Shown here: positions 1-8,274 of the stretch, piece by piece
How positions within the stretch are numbered: the stretch's first letter is position 1
Layout: every line of letters starts with the position of its first letter
Assembly: GCF_002205895.1 (NCBI RefSeq)
Contig: NZ_NJDE01000003.1
Span: 310,001-374,000 of the forward strand
DNA from: Saccharibacillus sp. O23
GTDB lineage: Bacteria; Bacillota; Bacilli; Paenibacillales; Paenibacillaceae
DNA: 64,000 bases
Direction of reading: 5' to 3'
Notes under the pieces: generated by a model
Databases searched by the model: none
Told to the model about the DNA's origin: nothing
Seen by the model: the letters and a program-made list of their open reading frames with translations, nothing else
Made by a program: the position numbers and the translations under genes

Positions 1-892
1 TCGCTTCGGCCGTCGAGATCACGCCGGCCGGCGATTTGAGCTTCTCTTTGCGATCCAGCGTCATGCCGCTGCGCAGCTCGCGGAAGATCGTGACCACTTT
101 GAGCAGCGCCTCGTCCGCGGGCGGCGAAGCTTGAAGCTGATAAGACGCGGCGATCTCGCCGACCCGCTTCTTGACGATCGACAGCTCCGTCTCGAGGTCC
201 GACGGCGCGGGCAGCACGATGATGTTGAAGCGCCGCTTGAGGGCGGCCGACATCTCGTTGACGCCGCGGTCGCGCGTGTTCGCCGTCGCGATGATCGAGA
301 AGCCTTTGCGCGCGCTCGTCTCGCTGCCCAGTTCCGGCACGGACACCGTCTTCTCCGACAGAATGGAGATCAGCGCATCCTGGACTTCGGACGCGCAGCG
401 CGAGATTTCTTCGAAACGGGCGACGCTGCCGCTTTCCATCGCCCGCATGATCGGGCTGCGCACCAGCGCTTCCGGCGTCGGGCCGTTCGCGAGCAGCATC
501 GCGTAGTTCCACGAATAACGAACCTGTTCTTCGCTGGTTCCCGCCGTGCCCTGCACGACCAGCCCCGAATTGCCGCTGACCGCGGCGGACAAGTTCTCCG
601 ACAGCCAAGATTTGGCCGTGCCCGGCTCGCCGATCAGCAGCAGCGCGCGGTCGGTGACCAACGTAGCGATCGCCATCTCGACCAGACGACGGTTGCCGAT
701 GTATTTGGGCGTGATGTCCAGTTTGCCGGCTTTGCCGCCCGTGATATAGGTCAGCACCGCGCGCGGCGACATCTGCCAGCCCGGCGGAACCGCTCCTTTG
801 TCTTCTTTCTTCAACGCTTCGATCTCCTGTTGGTACAAGTGCTCGGCGGGCAGGCGCATCGTGTCCTGCGCCGCGTTTTTCGCTGCGGCCAT
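1..892 (-). CDS. MoxR-type AAA+ ATPase, C-terminus beyond the window
   Basis: About 297 residues are visible and the reading frame is open to the left edge. A Walker A motif GEPGTAKS lies at about residues 88-95. A Walker-B-like RFEEIS follows, then a sensor segment IIATANTRDRG and an arginine-rich LKRRFN. This is the layout of MoxR-family AAA+ ATPases, which act as co-chaperones with VWA-domain partners. The start is the ATG at 892: GAGAGGAG precedes it, and the nearer ATG at 899 opens a different frame. It is the last visible gene of a minus-strand operon behind the SWIM and HEAT-like genes. The resemblance is to the E. coli yehL-type ATPase in the yehLMPQ cluster. A VWA gene would be expected next, outside the window. 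The family is clear, the cellular role is not. Confidence 0.85.
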   Translation of the reverse strand, partial: MAAAKNAAQDTMRLPAEHLYQQEIEALKKEDKGAVPPGWQMSPRAVLTYITGGKAGKLDITPKYIGNRRLVEMAIATLVTDRALLLIGEPGTAKSWLSENLSAAVSGNSGLVVQGTAGTSEEQVRYSWNYAMLLANGPTPEALVRSPIMRAMESGSVARFEEISRCASEVQDALISILSEKTVSVPELGSETSARKGFSIIATANTRDRGVNEMSAALKRRFNIIVLPAPSDLETELSIVKKRVGEIAASYQLQASPPADEALLKVVTIFRELRSGMTLDRKEKLKSPAGVISTAEA

Positions 893-941
893 CGATCATT
901 CTCCTCTCGGTTGCTATAAGATTTTCAAGTCCTGCAACGGC

Positions 942-2786
942 TTAAGACGGCATCGAAGCCGCTCGGCGGCGAAGCGTCCCGACCACTTCGTTCATCGTTT
1001 CTTTGATGCCCTCGTATTGCGCATTGGCGGCCAGCGGTTCCAGCCGGTCGGCAGCCTCGGAGGCAAAGCGGTCCGGAATCTGAAGCATGCGCTCCACTTC
1101 GTTCGGATAGAGGTTATAGATCTTATTCCATTCTTTTTGCTCCATCCAGCGCATGAGCAGTTCGTATTTGGTTTTGTCGTCGTAGCCGCCCGCGTCGAGC
1201 GCCATGAAAATATAATGTTCGTAGTATTTGTTGCTCGATTTCTCGACCCAATCCTGCAAAAATTTCAACAGTCTCGTATTGCCCGGCGCGGCCAACGCGG
1301 CGACCAACTGAATATCCCGGCGGTCGATCAGCCAATCGAGCCAACGAGGGTCCCAATCGCGTTCGATGACGTCCTGCGGCAGACGCTGACGCACATACCC
1401 TTCGTAGACGAACACTTCCTCGCGCAGCGATTCGATCAATTTATCCTGCTTCGCCTTTGTTTTTTTGGAGATCGCGTTAAGCAGGCGTCCCCGGCCGGAG
1501 CCGGCGTAACGCTCGTACAGCTCGGCAGGCGAGAGGCGAAGCTTCGCGGCATGGAACGCGTAATGCAGGAAGTTCGGATCCTGTTCTTCCAGCAGATAGA
1601 GCGCTTCGAGCGCTTCGTCCGTATCGATATTCTGCAGGTAACGGGCGGCTTGGCCCATTATGCGAGTCCGCTCCGCATAATCCAATCGGCCGAGCGACGG
1701 ATAATCCGCTTCTTTGACGACGAGATCAAGGAACAAACGGCCCAATTCGGGATGCTCCGCATGACGGAAAGCGATCGTGAACGGTTCCAACTCTTTCCAC
1801 AGCTTGTCCTTGCTCTTGCGGTCTTCTTCGCCGGTAAACTCGTGACGCAGCCGCTCTTCGTAGAGCGGAATCAACCGTTCCAGCATCTCGGCCGAAGGCG
1901 CGGCTCCGACCGCTTCCGCCGCCGGAACGGAATCTTTGCCGACGAACGCTTCGTATACCCGATCGCGTGCCGCTTCGGTATTGCGTACCGCAAGCGCCGC
2001 AAGCGCGCCTTCGCGCACCGGCTTCTTCTTGTCGAGCGACCATTCGATCAGCTTGTCTTCGAATTCCGGATGATTGCCGAGGCAGGCGATCGCCGCCGCG
2101 CGCACTTTGTCCGCGCCTTCTTCGGCCGCTCGGACCAACAGTTCGAGCGAACGTTCGTCATCGGCTTCGACGCCGAGCCGCCGCACGACTTCGAGCCGGC
2201 GTTCTTCTTCGCGTCCGCCTTGAATGTTCAGGCCTTCCAGCAGATAAGGCACGATGGCCGATCCGTAAGAAGGCAGGATCTCGCGCGCCGCATAATCGGC
2301 GAGTTCCGAATAAGTATCTCCCAGCGCTTTTACGGCAAAAGGGAACAATCGCAGATCTTTGAACAAACCTTCTTGATGCGCCGACGTGACGATCTCGTAA
2401 CGTCCGCCGCCCGACGTCGACAGCGCGTTCTGTACCTCGGCCAGTTGACGGTAAGAACGGTAGGTCGTCAAGCCGCTCGGTCCGCCGACCGCCGCCTGCT
2501 CTTCCGACGCTTCGCTCCGCGCCGCCGTCGCGCCTTGCGTGGACAGCACCGAATTCAGCAGCAGGGACACGTCCTGAAGACGCGAGGCTCGCGCTTCGGC
2601 ATCCGAAGGACCGCTTAGAGCCGCGATCCCTTCAGACAATCTCTTGAAAACGGGCGCGCGCTCGCCGAGCTGTTCCAGCTTCGGCTCCAATTTTTTCAAT
2701 CGGAAATCGTCCGCCGCCAGATCGCTGCCCGCGATGTACAGCCGGCGCAGTTCGCCCTGCAATTCTTGCAGCAACATCGTACTCAT
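942..2786 (-). CDS. HEAT-like repeat protein A of the MoxR/SWIM operon
   Basis: A 614-residue helical protein, probably cytoplasmic since no signal peptide or membrane segment is visible. It shares blocks with its upstream neighbour along the whole length: LYIAGSDLAADD near the N-terminus, APVFKRL, VSLLLNSVLSTQG, LSPAELYERY-like and DPRWLDW. The middle has HEAT-like units such as AAIACLGNHPEFEDKLIEWS. I chose the ATG at 2786, eight bases after GAGAGGAG and aligned with the paralogue start. An in-frame GTG nine bases upstream sits inside the ribosome site. It is separated by 49 bases from the MoxR gene. It may be a scaffold or substrate adaptor for the ATPase, but that is inferred only from the operon. 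Confidence 0.8.
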   Translation of the reverse strand: MSTMLLQELQGELRRLYIAGSDLAADDFRLKKLEPKLEQLGERAPVFKRLSEGIAALSGPSDAEARASRLQDVSLLLNSVLSTQGATAARSEASEEQAAVGGPSGLTTYRSYRQLAEVQNALSTSGGGRYEIVTSAHQEGLFKDLRLFPFAVKALGDTYSELADYAAREILPSYGSAIVPYLLEGLNIQGGREEERRLEVVRRLGVEADDERSLELLVRAAEEGADKVRAAAIACLGNHPEFEDKLIEWSLDKKKPVREGALAALAVRNTEAARDRVYEAFVGKDSVPAAEAVGAAPSAEMLERLIPLYEERLRHEFTGEEDRKSKDKLWKELEPFTIAFRHAEHPELGRLFLDLVVKEADYPSLGRLDYAERTRIMGQAARYLQNIDTDEALEALYLLEEQDPNFLHYAFHAAKLRLSPAELYERYAGSGRGRLLNAISKKTKAKQDKLIESLREEVFVYEGYVRQRLPQDVIERDWDPRWLDWLIDRRDIQLVAALAAPGNTRLLKFLQDWVEKSSNKYYEHYIFMALDAGGYDDKTKYELLMRWMEQKEWNKIYNLYPNEVERMLQIPDRFASEAADRLEPLAANAQYEGIKETMNEVVGTLRRRAASMPS

Positions 2787-2828
2787 CTTCGCCACTCCTC
2801 TCGTTCGTTCGCTTCTCGCCTGTTTGAT

Positions 2829-4667
2829 CTATTCGTTCGTCCGATCGCCCTCGTCGGCCGATCGACGGGCGCGAAGCGCGTCGACGACCTCTTGAAGCGT
2901 TTTTTTCTTATAAGAAATCGAGATGCCTTCGATCAGCGCTTCCAAGCGCCGAATCGTCTCGTCCATCCGTTCTGCCGGAACTCGTTTGAGAAGATCCAAC
3001 TCTCTATAGACCATGGCGGGATCGCCGTTCCAGTTCCTCGCTTCGACCAACCGCATGAACAGCTCGTAGCGGGTATCTTCGTCGAACAGACCGGCTTCGA
3101 GCATGTCCAGAAAATAACGAATCTCGTCCCGAGATCCTGCCCGTCCGATTCGGCGAACCGCCTGCTCCAGATAAGGAACCAGCCTGTCGTTGCCCGGTCT
3201 GGCAAGACCGATCACGAGCTGCGCATGATCCTGATCGATCGCCCAATCCAGCCAGCGCGGGTCCCATCCCACCTCGATCTCGGCCTGAGGAAGCCTGCGT
3301 GGAGTCACCGTTCCCGGATACAGTTCGTTGCGCAGAACAAGGATCACCACGCTCTGAAGCGCGCTGCTCAATCTGGAACTGTCGCCGTTCGTGCCCATGT
3401 AACGCTCGTACACTTCGCTCGGCGTCAGCAGCCCTCGGGCCATCGGGATCGCCTGTTGAAGCAGCAGAGGATGCGTGAAAGCCAATCGTTCGACCAACTC
3501 GAGCGCTTCGAACGTGCCGAGCTGCCTTAGATAATAAGCGGCGTTTCGCAAAAAACTGCCGCGTTCGCGTTCGTTCAACGCTTGTATCGAAGGATAGGCA
3601 GCCGGATTGAGCGCCAAATCCGTATACAAACGCTCCAGAGCCGGATGCCTGACTTTCTCCAGCGCGATCAGCAGCGGCTGCAGATCCTCGGCCGACAACG
3701 ATCCGTTCTCCGTACCGTTTCGAAGCCTTTCTTCGAATAACCAAGCCAGCGTCTCCGCCATGCCCGGCGACAACAATCCGGCCAGCGCTTCGGCGGCCAG
3801 CGGCGCGTCGGGACCGGATATCGCTTCGTACAGACGCTCGCGCGAAGCTTCCGAATCGAGCACCGTCAATGCCGCATAAGCGCTTTTGCGCACCGGTTTC
3901 TTTTTGTCGCGCGACCACTCGAGCAGCTTCTCTTCCTGCGACGGATCGGCTCCCAGGCACACGATCGCCGCGACGCGGATCTTGTCCGAGCCTTTTTCCG
4001 CCGCCCGAATGATTTTTTCCAGAGAAATCCGATCTTCCGGCCCGATGCCGACGCGCTGCACGACCTGAAGCTTGCGCTCTTCTTCGCGGCCGCCTTGAAT
4101 ATCCAATCCGTCCAGCAGCAGCGCCGAGATGCCCGGGCCGTAATCCGGCAGAATCCGCTCCGCGGCCAGATCGGAGATCTCGCTGTACGGATCGCCCAAT
4201 GCGCGAAGCGCCAGAGGCAGCGATCGCAGATCGCGGAACAATCCGTTTTTGTAAGCGGATCGTACCGTTTCGTAGCGCCCGCTTCCCGAAGCGTATAACG
4301 CTTGGCGCAGTTCTGCCAGTTCTCTCGAAGAACGGTCGGTCGCAAGTCCCGGCAGGCGGCTCTCCGCTCTCGCCGAGACCGGCGTTTCGCCGACGTTCCC
4401 GACTTCCGTATTGCCCTGCGTCGACAGCACCGAGTTCAGCAGCAGCGACACGTCTTGAAGCGCGGCCGCCCGCTCTTCCGGCCGAGCCGGTCCGGCCAAC
4501 GCCGCGACGCCTTCGGCCAGACGCTTGAACACCGGCGCGCGTTCGCCGCGTTCGCGCAACTCCGGTTCCAGCCTTTCCAACCGGTAATCGTCGGCGGCCA
4601 GATCGCTGCCCGCGATATAGAGCCGTCGCAGCTCGCTCTGCAATTGTTCCAAGATCGGTAGGCTCAT
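2829..4667 (-). CDS. HEAT-like repeat protein B, tandem paralogue
   Basis: A 612-residue protein. It begins MSLPILEQLQ and then repeats the LRRLYIAGSDLAADD block of protein A, so the two arose by tandem duplication. HEAT-like repeats occupy roughly residues 150-300, for example AAIVCLGADPSQEEKLLEWS, followed by a helical C-terminal half. No catalytic motif is visible. It starts 13 bases after the SWIM gene stop and ends 42 bases before protein A, so the genes are almost certainly co-transcribed. The two paralogues have diverged in the middle and C-terminal parts, which suggests distinct partners rather than a dosage effect. Function unknown. Confidence 0.8.
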   Translation of the reverse strand: MSLPILEQLQSELRRLYIAGSDLAADDYRLERLEPELRERGERAPVFKRLAEGVAALAGPARPEERAAALQDVSLLLNSVLSTQGNTEVGNVGETPVSARAESRLPGLATDRSSRELAELRQALYASGSGRYETVRSAYKNGLFRDLRSLPLALRALGDPYSEISDLAAERILPDYGPGISALLLDGLDIQGGREEERKLQVVQRVGIGPEDRISLEKIIRAAEKGSDKIRVAAIVCLGADPSQEEKLLEWSRDKKKPVRKSAYAALTVLDSEASRERLYEAISGPDAPLAAEALAGLLSPGMAETLAWLFEERLRNGTENGSLSAEDLQPLLIALEKVRHPALERLYTDLALNPAAYPSIQALNERERGSFLRNAAYYLRQLGTFEALELVERLAFTHPLLLQQAIPMARGLLTPSEVYERYMGTNGDSSRLSSALQSVVILVLRNELYPGTVTPRRLPQAEIEVGWDPRWLDWAIDQDHAQLVIGLARPGNDRLVPYLEQAVRRIGRAGSRDEIRYFLDMLEAGLFDEDTRYELFMRLVEARNWNGDPAMVYRELDLLKRVPAERMDETIRRLEALIEGISISYKKKTLQEVVDALRARRSADEGDRTNE

Positions 4668-4680
4668 CGGCTTTACCCCG

Positions 4681-6120
4681 TCAATACAGCAGACGCGTGA
4701 TTTCGTTTCCGCGAATCAGCGTCAGCGGTTGGGCGACCAGACGTCCCGTATCCATCCGATGTTCGAACATCGCCAGCACGCAGCAGTCTTCGAGCAGTTC
4801 GGGAGCGACCAGCGGCAGCAGCGGAGTGGTCCGCTGCGGCAGACGGTAGACGTCGCCCAGTTCCAGCGTAGCGCCGGAAGGATCGATCAACGCGTACGTG
4901 CCGTCTTCCGTCCGAGCGATGCGCGAAGCTTTCAGCAGGGCGACCGGCGCACGATCGGCGAGCGGGTCTTTGAGCTGGTTCTTGACCGCTTTGACCGCAT
5001 CCGCGATCGAAGCCGAGGCCGCGCCGATCGCCGCTTCGCGATCCGCGTCCGTCACTTCCCGCGGCAGCATGCCTTCGAAACGCACGCGCGCGTTCAACCC
5101 GCCGGGATAACGGTACAGTTCGCCGATCTGCGCCACGCTGAAGAAACTATCTTCTTCTTTCATGTATTTGACCGCTTTGAACGGACGGTACTGCACCGTG
5201 CGGTGAACGCGGTCGCTGCCCAGTTCCAACCAGAACCCGGTATCGACGAACTCTTTGCGCGCCTCGTCCTGATAGCAGTAGAACGCGAGCTGCAGCAATT
5301 GCACGTTTTCGCTGACGCGGCCCGCTTCTTTCAGTTCGGCGAGCTGCCAGGCATGACCCAACCATTCTTCGATCGTGGACTCGGTATCCGGTTTGAGTTC
5401 CGGATCTTCTTCCTTGCTCCGCAAGTAAGAACGTCCTTTCTTGATAAAAGCGTTGAGCAGCGTAAGCTGTTCGGACGCGTATGTATAACCGGTCTCTCGA
5501 TCTTCCTGCCCGAGCAGCAGCGCCAGCCTGCGCAGTTCGTTCTCCGCGCCCGTCAGATAGCTGCTGCCCAGACGCTTGGCATGTTCGTTCAGCGTCTTGA
5601 CGGTTCGCGCGTCCACGGTTCCGAGTCCCCCGCGCACCAGCGACAGCACCAGTTTCTCCAGTTCGTCCAGCGCTTCGAGCTGCTGCGCGATCTTCTTTTT
5701 GAGCGCGGCTTTGTTGACTTTCTTCGGCTTCGCCGGCGGCAGTTCCCCGCTCTCGCGTTTGGATTTGTTTTCTTCGCGTTTCTCGGCTTTTTCCCGCTTC
5801 GAGGCGATGTCTTCCGGAACGGTCGCCTGCTCGAAGGTCAATCCGTCGGCGTAAGCGTACATCAGGCCCAGAGCGTGCTTGCACGGGAACTGCCGGCTCG
5901 GACAGCTGCAGCGGGCTACCGGATTCTCGGGCGTAACGAAATCGACGGAACAGACATAATTGGATTTACCGCTGCCCAGACATTCGCCGAACAGCAGGTT
6001 GCCTTCCTCGGATACGTTGAGCTTCACGAATTTGTTCTTCTTGACCAGATCGCGACCGTTCTTGGCCGCAGCCGCGTTAGGAGCGAGCGAATCGATATGG
6101 GATGCAGTCAATTGCAGCAA
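4681..6120 (-). CDS. SWIM zinc-finger protein, TTG start
   Basis: A 479-residue protein with a SWIM zinc finger near the N-terminus: C71, C73, C80 and H82 within CSCPSRQFPCKH, which fits the CxC...CxH pattern. A lysine/glutamate-rich segment around residues 100-140 follows, then a long helical region. SWIM fingers bind DNA or proteins. In the E. coli yeh cluster a SWIM protein (YehQ) accompanies a MoxR ATPase. The start is unusual. The longest frame begins at 6267, but a TATAAT at 6152-6157 lies inside that extension. A strong GAGGAGG lies eight bases before a TTG at 6120, so I take TTG as the start. It is the first gene of the operon. Confidence 0.8.
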   Translation of the reverse strand: MLQLTASHIDSLAPNAAAAKNGRDLVKKNKFVKLNVSEEGNLLFGECLGSGKSNYVCSVDFVTPENPVARCSCPSRQFPCKHALGLMYAYADGLTFEQATVPEDIASKREKAEKREENKSKRESGELPPAKPKKVNKAALKKKIAQQLEALDELEKLVLSLVRGGLGTVDARTVKTLNEHAKRLGSSYLTGAENELRRLALLLGQEDRETGYTYASEQLTLLNAFIKKGRSYLRSKEEDPELKPDTESTIEEWLGHAWQLAELKEAGRVSENVQLLQLAFYCYQDEARKEFVDTGFWLELGSDRVHRTVQYRPFKAVKYMKEEDSFFSVAQIGELYRYPGGLNARVRFEGMLPREVTDADREAAIGAASASIADAVKAVKNQLKDPLADRAPVALLKASRIARTEDGTYALIDPSGATLELGDVYRLPQRTTPLLPLVAPELLEDCCVLAMFEHRMDTGRLVAQPLTLIRGNEITRLLY

Positions 6121-6151
6121 ATCAAGCGCCTCCTCGTTATAAGTTGTTAAT

Positions 6152-6157
6152 ATTATA
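6152..6157 (-). promoter_or_regulatory. -10 box of the SWIM/HEAT/MoxR operon
   Basis: TATAAT on the minus strand, 32 bases before the TTG start. The -35 region is poor. Its position inside the upstream extension of the reading frame is the main argument for the short form of the SWIM protein. Confidence 0.55.
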
Positions 6158-6531
6158 CTGGAAGTACGGACGAATCTCACGCGAGCGGAACTTCCCTCGT
6201 CTGGAAAGCCATGGATACGAACAAATAGGAACTTATGTTCTGTTTTTCTTGTAAAAAAATATACCATGCTTTCGCGGACGTTTCAAATTCGCATGGTCCT
6301 CTTTTTTCATTAGGCTTTAGACCTACGCCTTTTCCGGTATCCATCGGTTGATTTCCATACCAAAGAATCTTATATTTGAATATTACTAACTCTTCCGATC
6401 GTTTATGCATAATCGGCTTGATTCGAAGGGATCGCCGACCGCTCGGAAAGCCGATTTCCATTTGGAAATTCCTTTACCTACGCGGTTTTCACTATCTGTA
6501 TATACATCCAATCAGACTGTAAAAAATACAA
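6158..6531. other. AT-rich intergenic region
   Basis: The stretch between the divergent SWIM operon and the first receptor gene is AT-rich, in contrast to the operon. A minus-strand open frame of about 95 codons exists here, but it has no convincing ribosome site or recognisable product and I do not call it. A duplicated CTGTAAA motif lies near 6517-6547, around the receptor promoter. Nothing else is supported. Confidence 0.4.
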
Positions 6532-6560
6532 TTGACCATCGTTCTGTAAAGAGTTATATT
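6532..6560 (+). promoter_or_regulatory. sigma-A promoter of receptor 1
   Basis: TTGACC (6532-6537), a 17-base spacer and TATATT (6555-6560), followed by an AT-rich leader and the start at 6609. This would drive receptor 1 and the coupled pro-peptide gene. Confidence 0.65.
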
Positions 6561-6608
6561 GTAAATTAATTGTAACAACAGGATTAAATTATAGGACGAG
6601 GTGTGCAT

Positions 6609-7982
6609 ATGGAAACTGGGAATGCGCTGCGTTCGGAAATCGAAAAAGGCATTGCCAATTTGGGCCTTAACTTCTCCGGATTCAGCGAACTGTCCGGCAT
6701 CAATCGTGGAATTTTCAGCGCCATCCTGAACAGCAATCCCCCCAAGCCGATCTCTTTGCACCAGCTTGAACTGATCGGCAAAGCGCTCGGGCAGCCGGAA
6801 GGCTGGATGTTCGAGTCGTATATCGACGAATGCTTCTTCGACGGCAAGCCGAACCGCCGCCGCGTCGAACCGTTCCTGATCCGCTGCGCGGAACTGGGCA
6901 AAAAGGACTGCATCGACCAAGTGCTGTCTCGCCTGCTCGACGACCTGAAACACGTCGCGACCATTTTCGAGATCGGCGAATCGTTGTATCTGTCGGGCAA
7001 AGTCCAAGAATCCCTGCCGTTCTACGAATGCGTCATCCAGAACGACCGTTACAATCATTCGGAGAAATTGGCGATCAGCCATTACCGCGTCTTCCGCGCT
7101 TCGATCTGCGAAGATCACGAGATCAACCTGCGCGCGGCGATCCGATTCGAGAGCTACTGCGAGAAGCTGCCGGACTATCATCGGTTGGACGGGTTGATGA
7201 ATTTGATCGATGTGTATTTCTCGCTGGATAAGTGGGAAGAGGCGGAGCGATACGCGCGGGAGTTAAGAATGTTCTCGGAAGTGGTTTATCAGATGGAACA
7301 AGCCCGAATGAAGCAAGTCGGTTATGAGCCTATTCCCACGGAAAAACCTCTGGTTGTTTATTATGGGTACAGTTTTTTATCGATGGAAAACGTGATGTTT
7401 CATTATGAACAATACGATGAGGCCCGAAATTACTTATCGGGTTACGAAGATTTAAGCCATTTTAAAATTCTGGACGAGCAAGGTCTTAAACAAGTAAAGC
7501 GATTTTCTAAGTTCGCCAAGCAAAATCGCATGTATATCGACCTTCACATTGGCAATCGAGAACAAGCATTGGATCAATGTAAAGAGTTTCTTAAAGAACA
7601 TCCCGAAGTATCATTTATGACCATCCTAAATTTGATCAGTGCAGCTAATAGCTATAATTTGGATATAGCAACACTTATAGAAACATACTCCGAACAAGTA
7701 GAGAACTATATAAAAGAAGAAACTCATGATCGAAAAAAAATGATAAAATCAAAATTTTATATTGATATGCATTATGAAAAAGCAATCTATTACTTAAAAA
7801 GAGGTCAACACAATAATTCCATAATTTCTGTATTGAAGGCCTTGAATATTGCAGTTAAAATAAAAAGTGCTGATCGGTTTATGCACCTAGTTCCTTTGTT
7901 TGAAATCTTACGATCGTATGCTTCAGAGAACCAAGTAAACCAATACACTGATTTGATGAAGGGAGAACTAAAGTTCTTATGA
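6609..7982 (+). CDS. Arbitrium-like peptide receptor: HTH plus TPR regulator 1
   Basis: A 457-residue predicted cytoplasmic regulator. Residues 1-65 form an XRE-like helix-turn-helix (FSGFSELSGINRGIFSAIL, then PISLHQLELIGKAL). The rest is helical with TPR-like units, the fold of RRNPP receptors (AimR, Rap, PlcR). The block NRRRVEPFLIRCAELGK is shared with receptor 2. The ATG at 6609 is preferred over GTG at 6603 because it sits at the right distance from GACGAGG and aligns with receptor 2. The stop overlaps the pro-peptide start in ATGA. The first ~650 bases are GC-rich (42 of 60 G+C at 6841-6900) while the 3' half is AT-rich (17 of 60 at 7681-7740), so the gene looks mosaic. It resembles the Alo (arbitrium-like) receptors described in Paenibacillus. 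Targets unknown. Confidence 0.8.
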   Translation: METGNALRSEIEKGIANLGLNFSGFSELSGINRGIFSAILNSNPPKPISLHQLELIGKALGQPEGWMFESYIDECFFDGKPNRRRVEPFLIRCAELGKKDCIDQVLSRLLDDLKHVATIFEIGESLYLSGKVQESLPFYECVIQNDRYNHSEKLAISHYRVFRASICEDHEINLRAAIRFESYCEKLPDYHRLDGLMNLIDVYFSLDKWEEAERYARELRMFSEVVYQMEQARMKQVGYEPIPTEKPLVVYYGYSFLSMENVMFHYEQYDEARNYLSGYEDLSHFKILDEQGLKQVKRFSKFAKQNRMYIDLHIGNREQALDQCKEFLKEHPEVSFMTILNLISAANSYNLDIATLIETYSEQVENYIKEETHDRKKMIKSKFYIDMHYEKAIYYLKRGQHNNSIISVLKALNIAVKIKSADRFMHLVPLFEILRSYASENQVNQYTDLMKGELKFL

Positions 7983-8164
7983 AAAAAGTCTTTGCTAAAT
8001 TAATTGTTCCAATGTGTGTTGCAGTGGTAGTACTATTATCTGTGAATAGTGTCACAGTAAATACCTCCACGCCGAACGAGCCTACCGATGCTAGCCTTGC
8101 AGTTGCTGTACCTGAGATCATATTTTACATCAATGGTGGGCCGGACGGGATTGGACAATTCTAA
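7979..8164 (+). CDS. Secreted signalling pro-peptide, Phr/AimP/AloP-like
   Basis: A 61-residue peptide. It has a basic N-region (MKKVFAKL), a hydrophobic core (IVPMCVAVVVLLSV), a short polar linker and a C-terminal tail ending in INGGPDGIGQF. This is the layout of exported quorum-sensing precursors that are trimmed and re-imported by an oligopeptide permease. The start codon overlaps the receptor stop by four bases (ATGA), implying translational coupling and a matched receptor-ligand pair. The mature peptide is probably within the last 6-12 residues (inference). It is followed immediately by a terminator. It has no cysteines or double-glycine leader suggestive of a bacteriocin. Confidence 0.75.
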   Translation: MKKVFAKLIVPMCVAVVVLLSVNSVTVNTSTPNEPTDASLAVAVPEIIFYINGGPDGIGQF

Positions 8165-8176
8165 ATGTACGATTAT

Positions 8177-8225
8177 AAAAGAGCGAAGCGGTCTTTTGAT
8201 TTCAAAATCCGTTTCGCTTTTTTAT
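8177..8225 (+). terminator. Terminator after the pro-peptide
   Basis: AGCGAAGCGG pairs with CCGTTTCGCT (one G-U) and is followed by a run of T. It separates receptor 1/pro-peptide from receptor 2, so receptor 2 is probably transcribed from its own promoter. Confidence 0.75.
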
Positions 8226-8274
8226 TTTGATATCAGGAAATCCGCTCCTGTCAAAAGGTAAAGGAGGAGATAGC

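Noticed and set aside
131-919. Long plus-strand open frames over the first kilobase
   Set aside because: They are antisense to the MoxR ATPase, whose motifs are unmistakable. GC-rich codon use creates such shadows throughout the window.
6177-6461. 94-codon minus-strand frame upstream of the receptor locus
   Set aside because: No ribosome site and no family features, and it lies upstream of the SWIM promoter.
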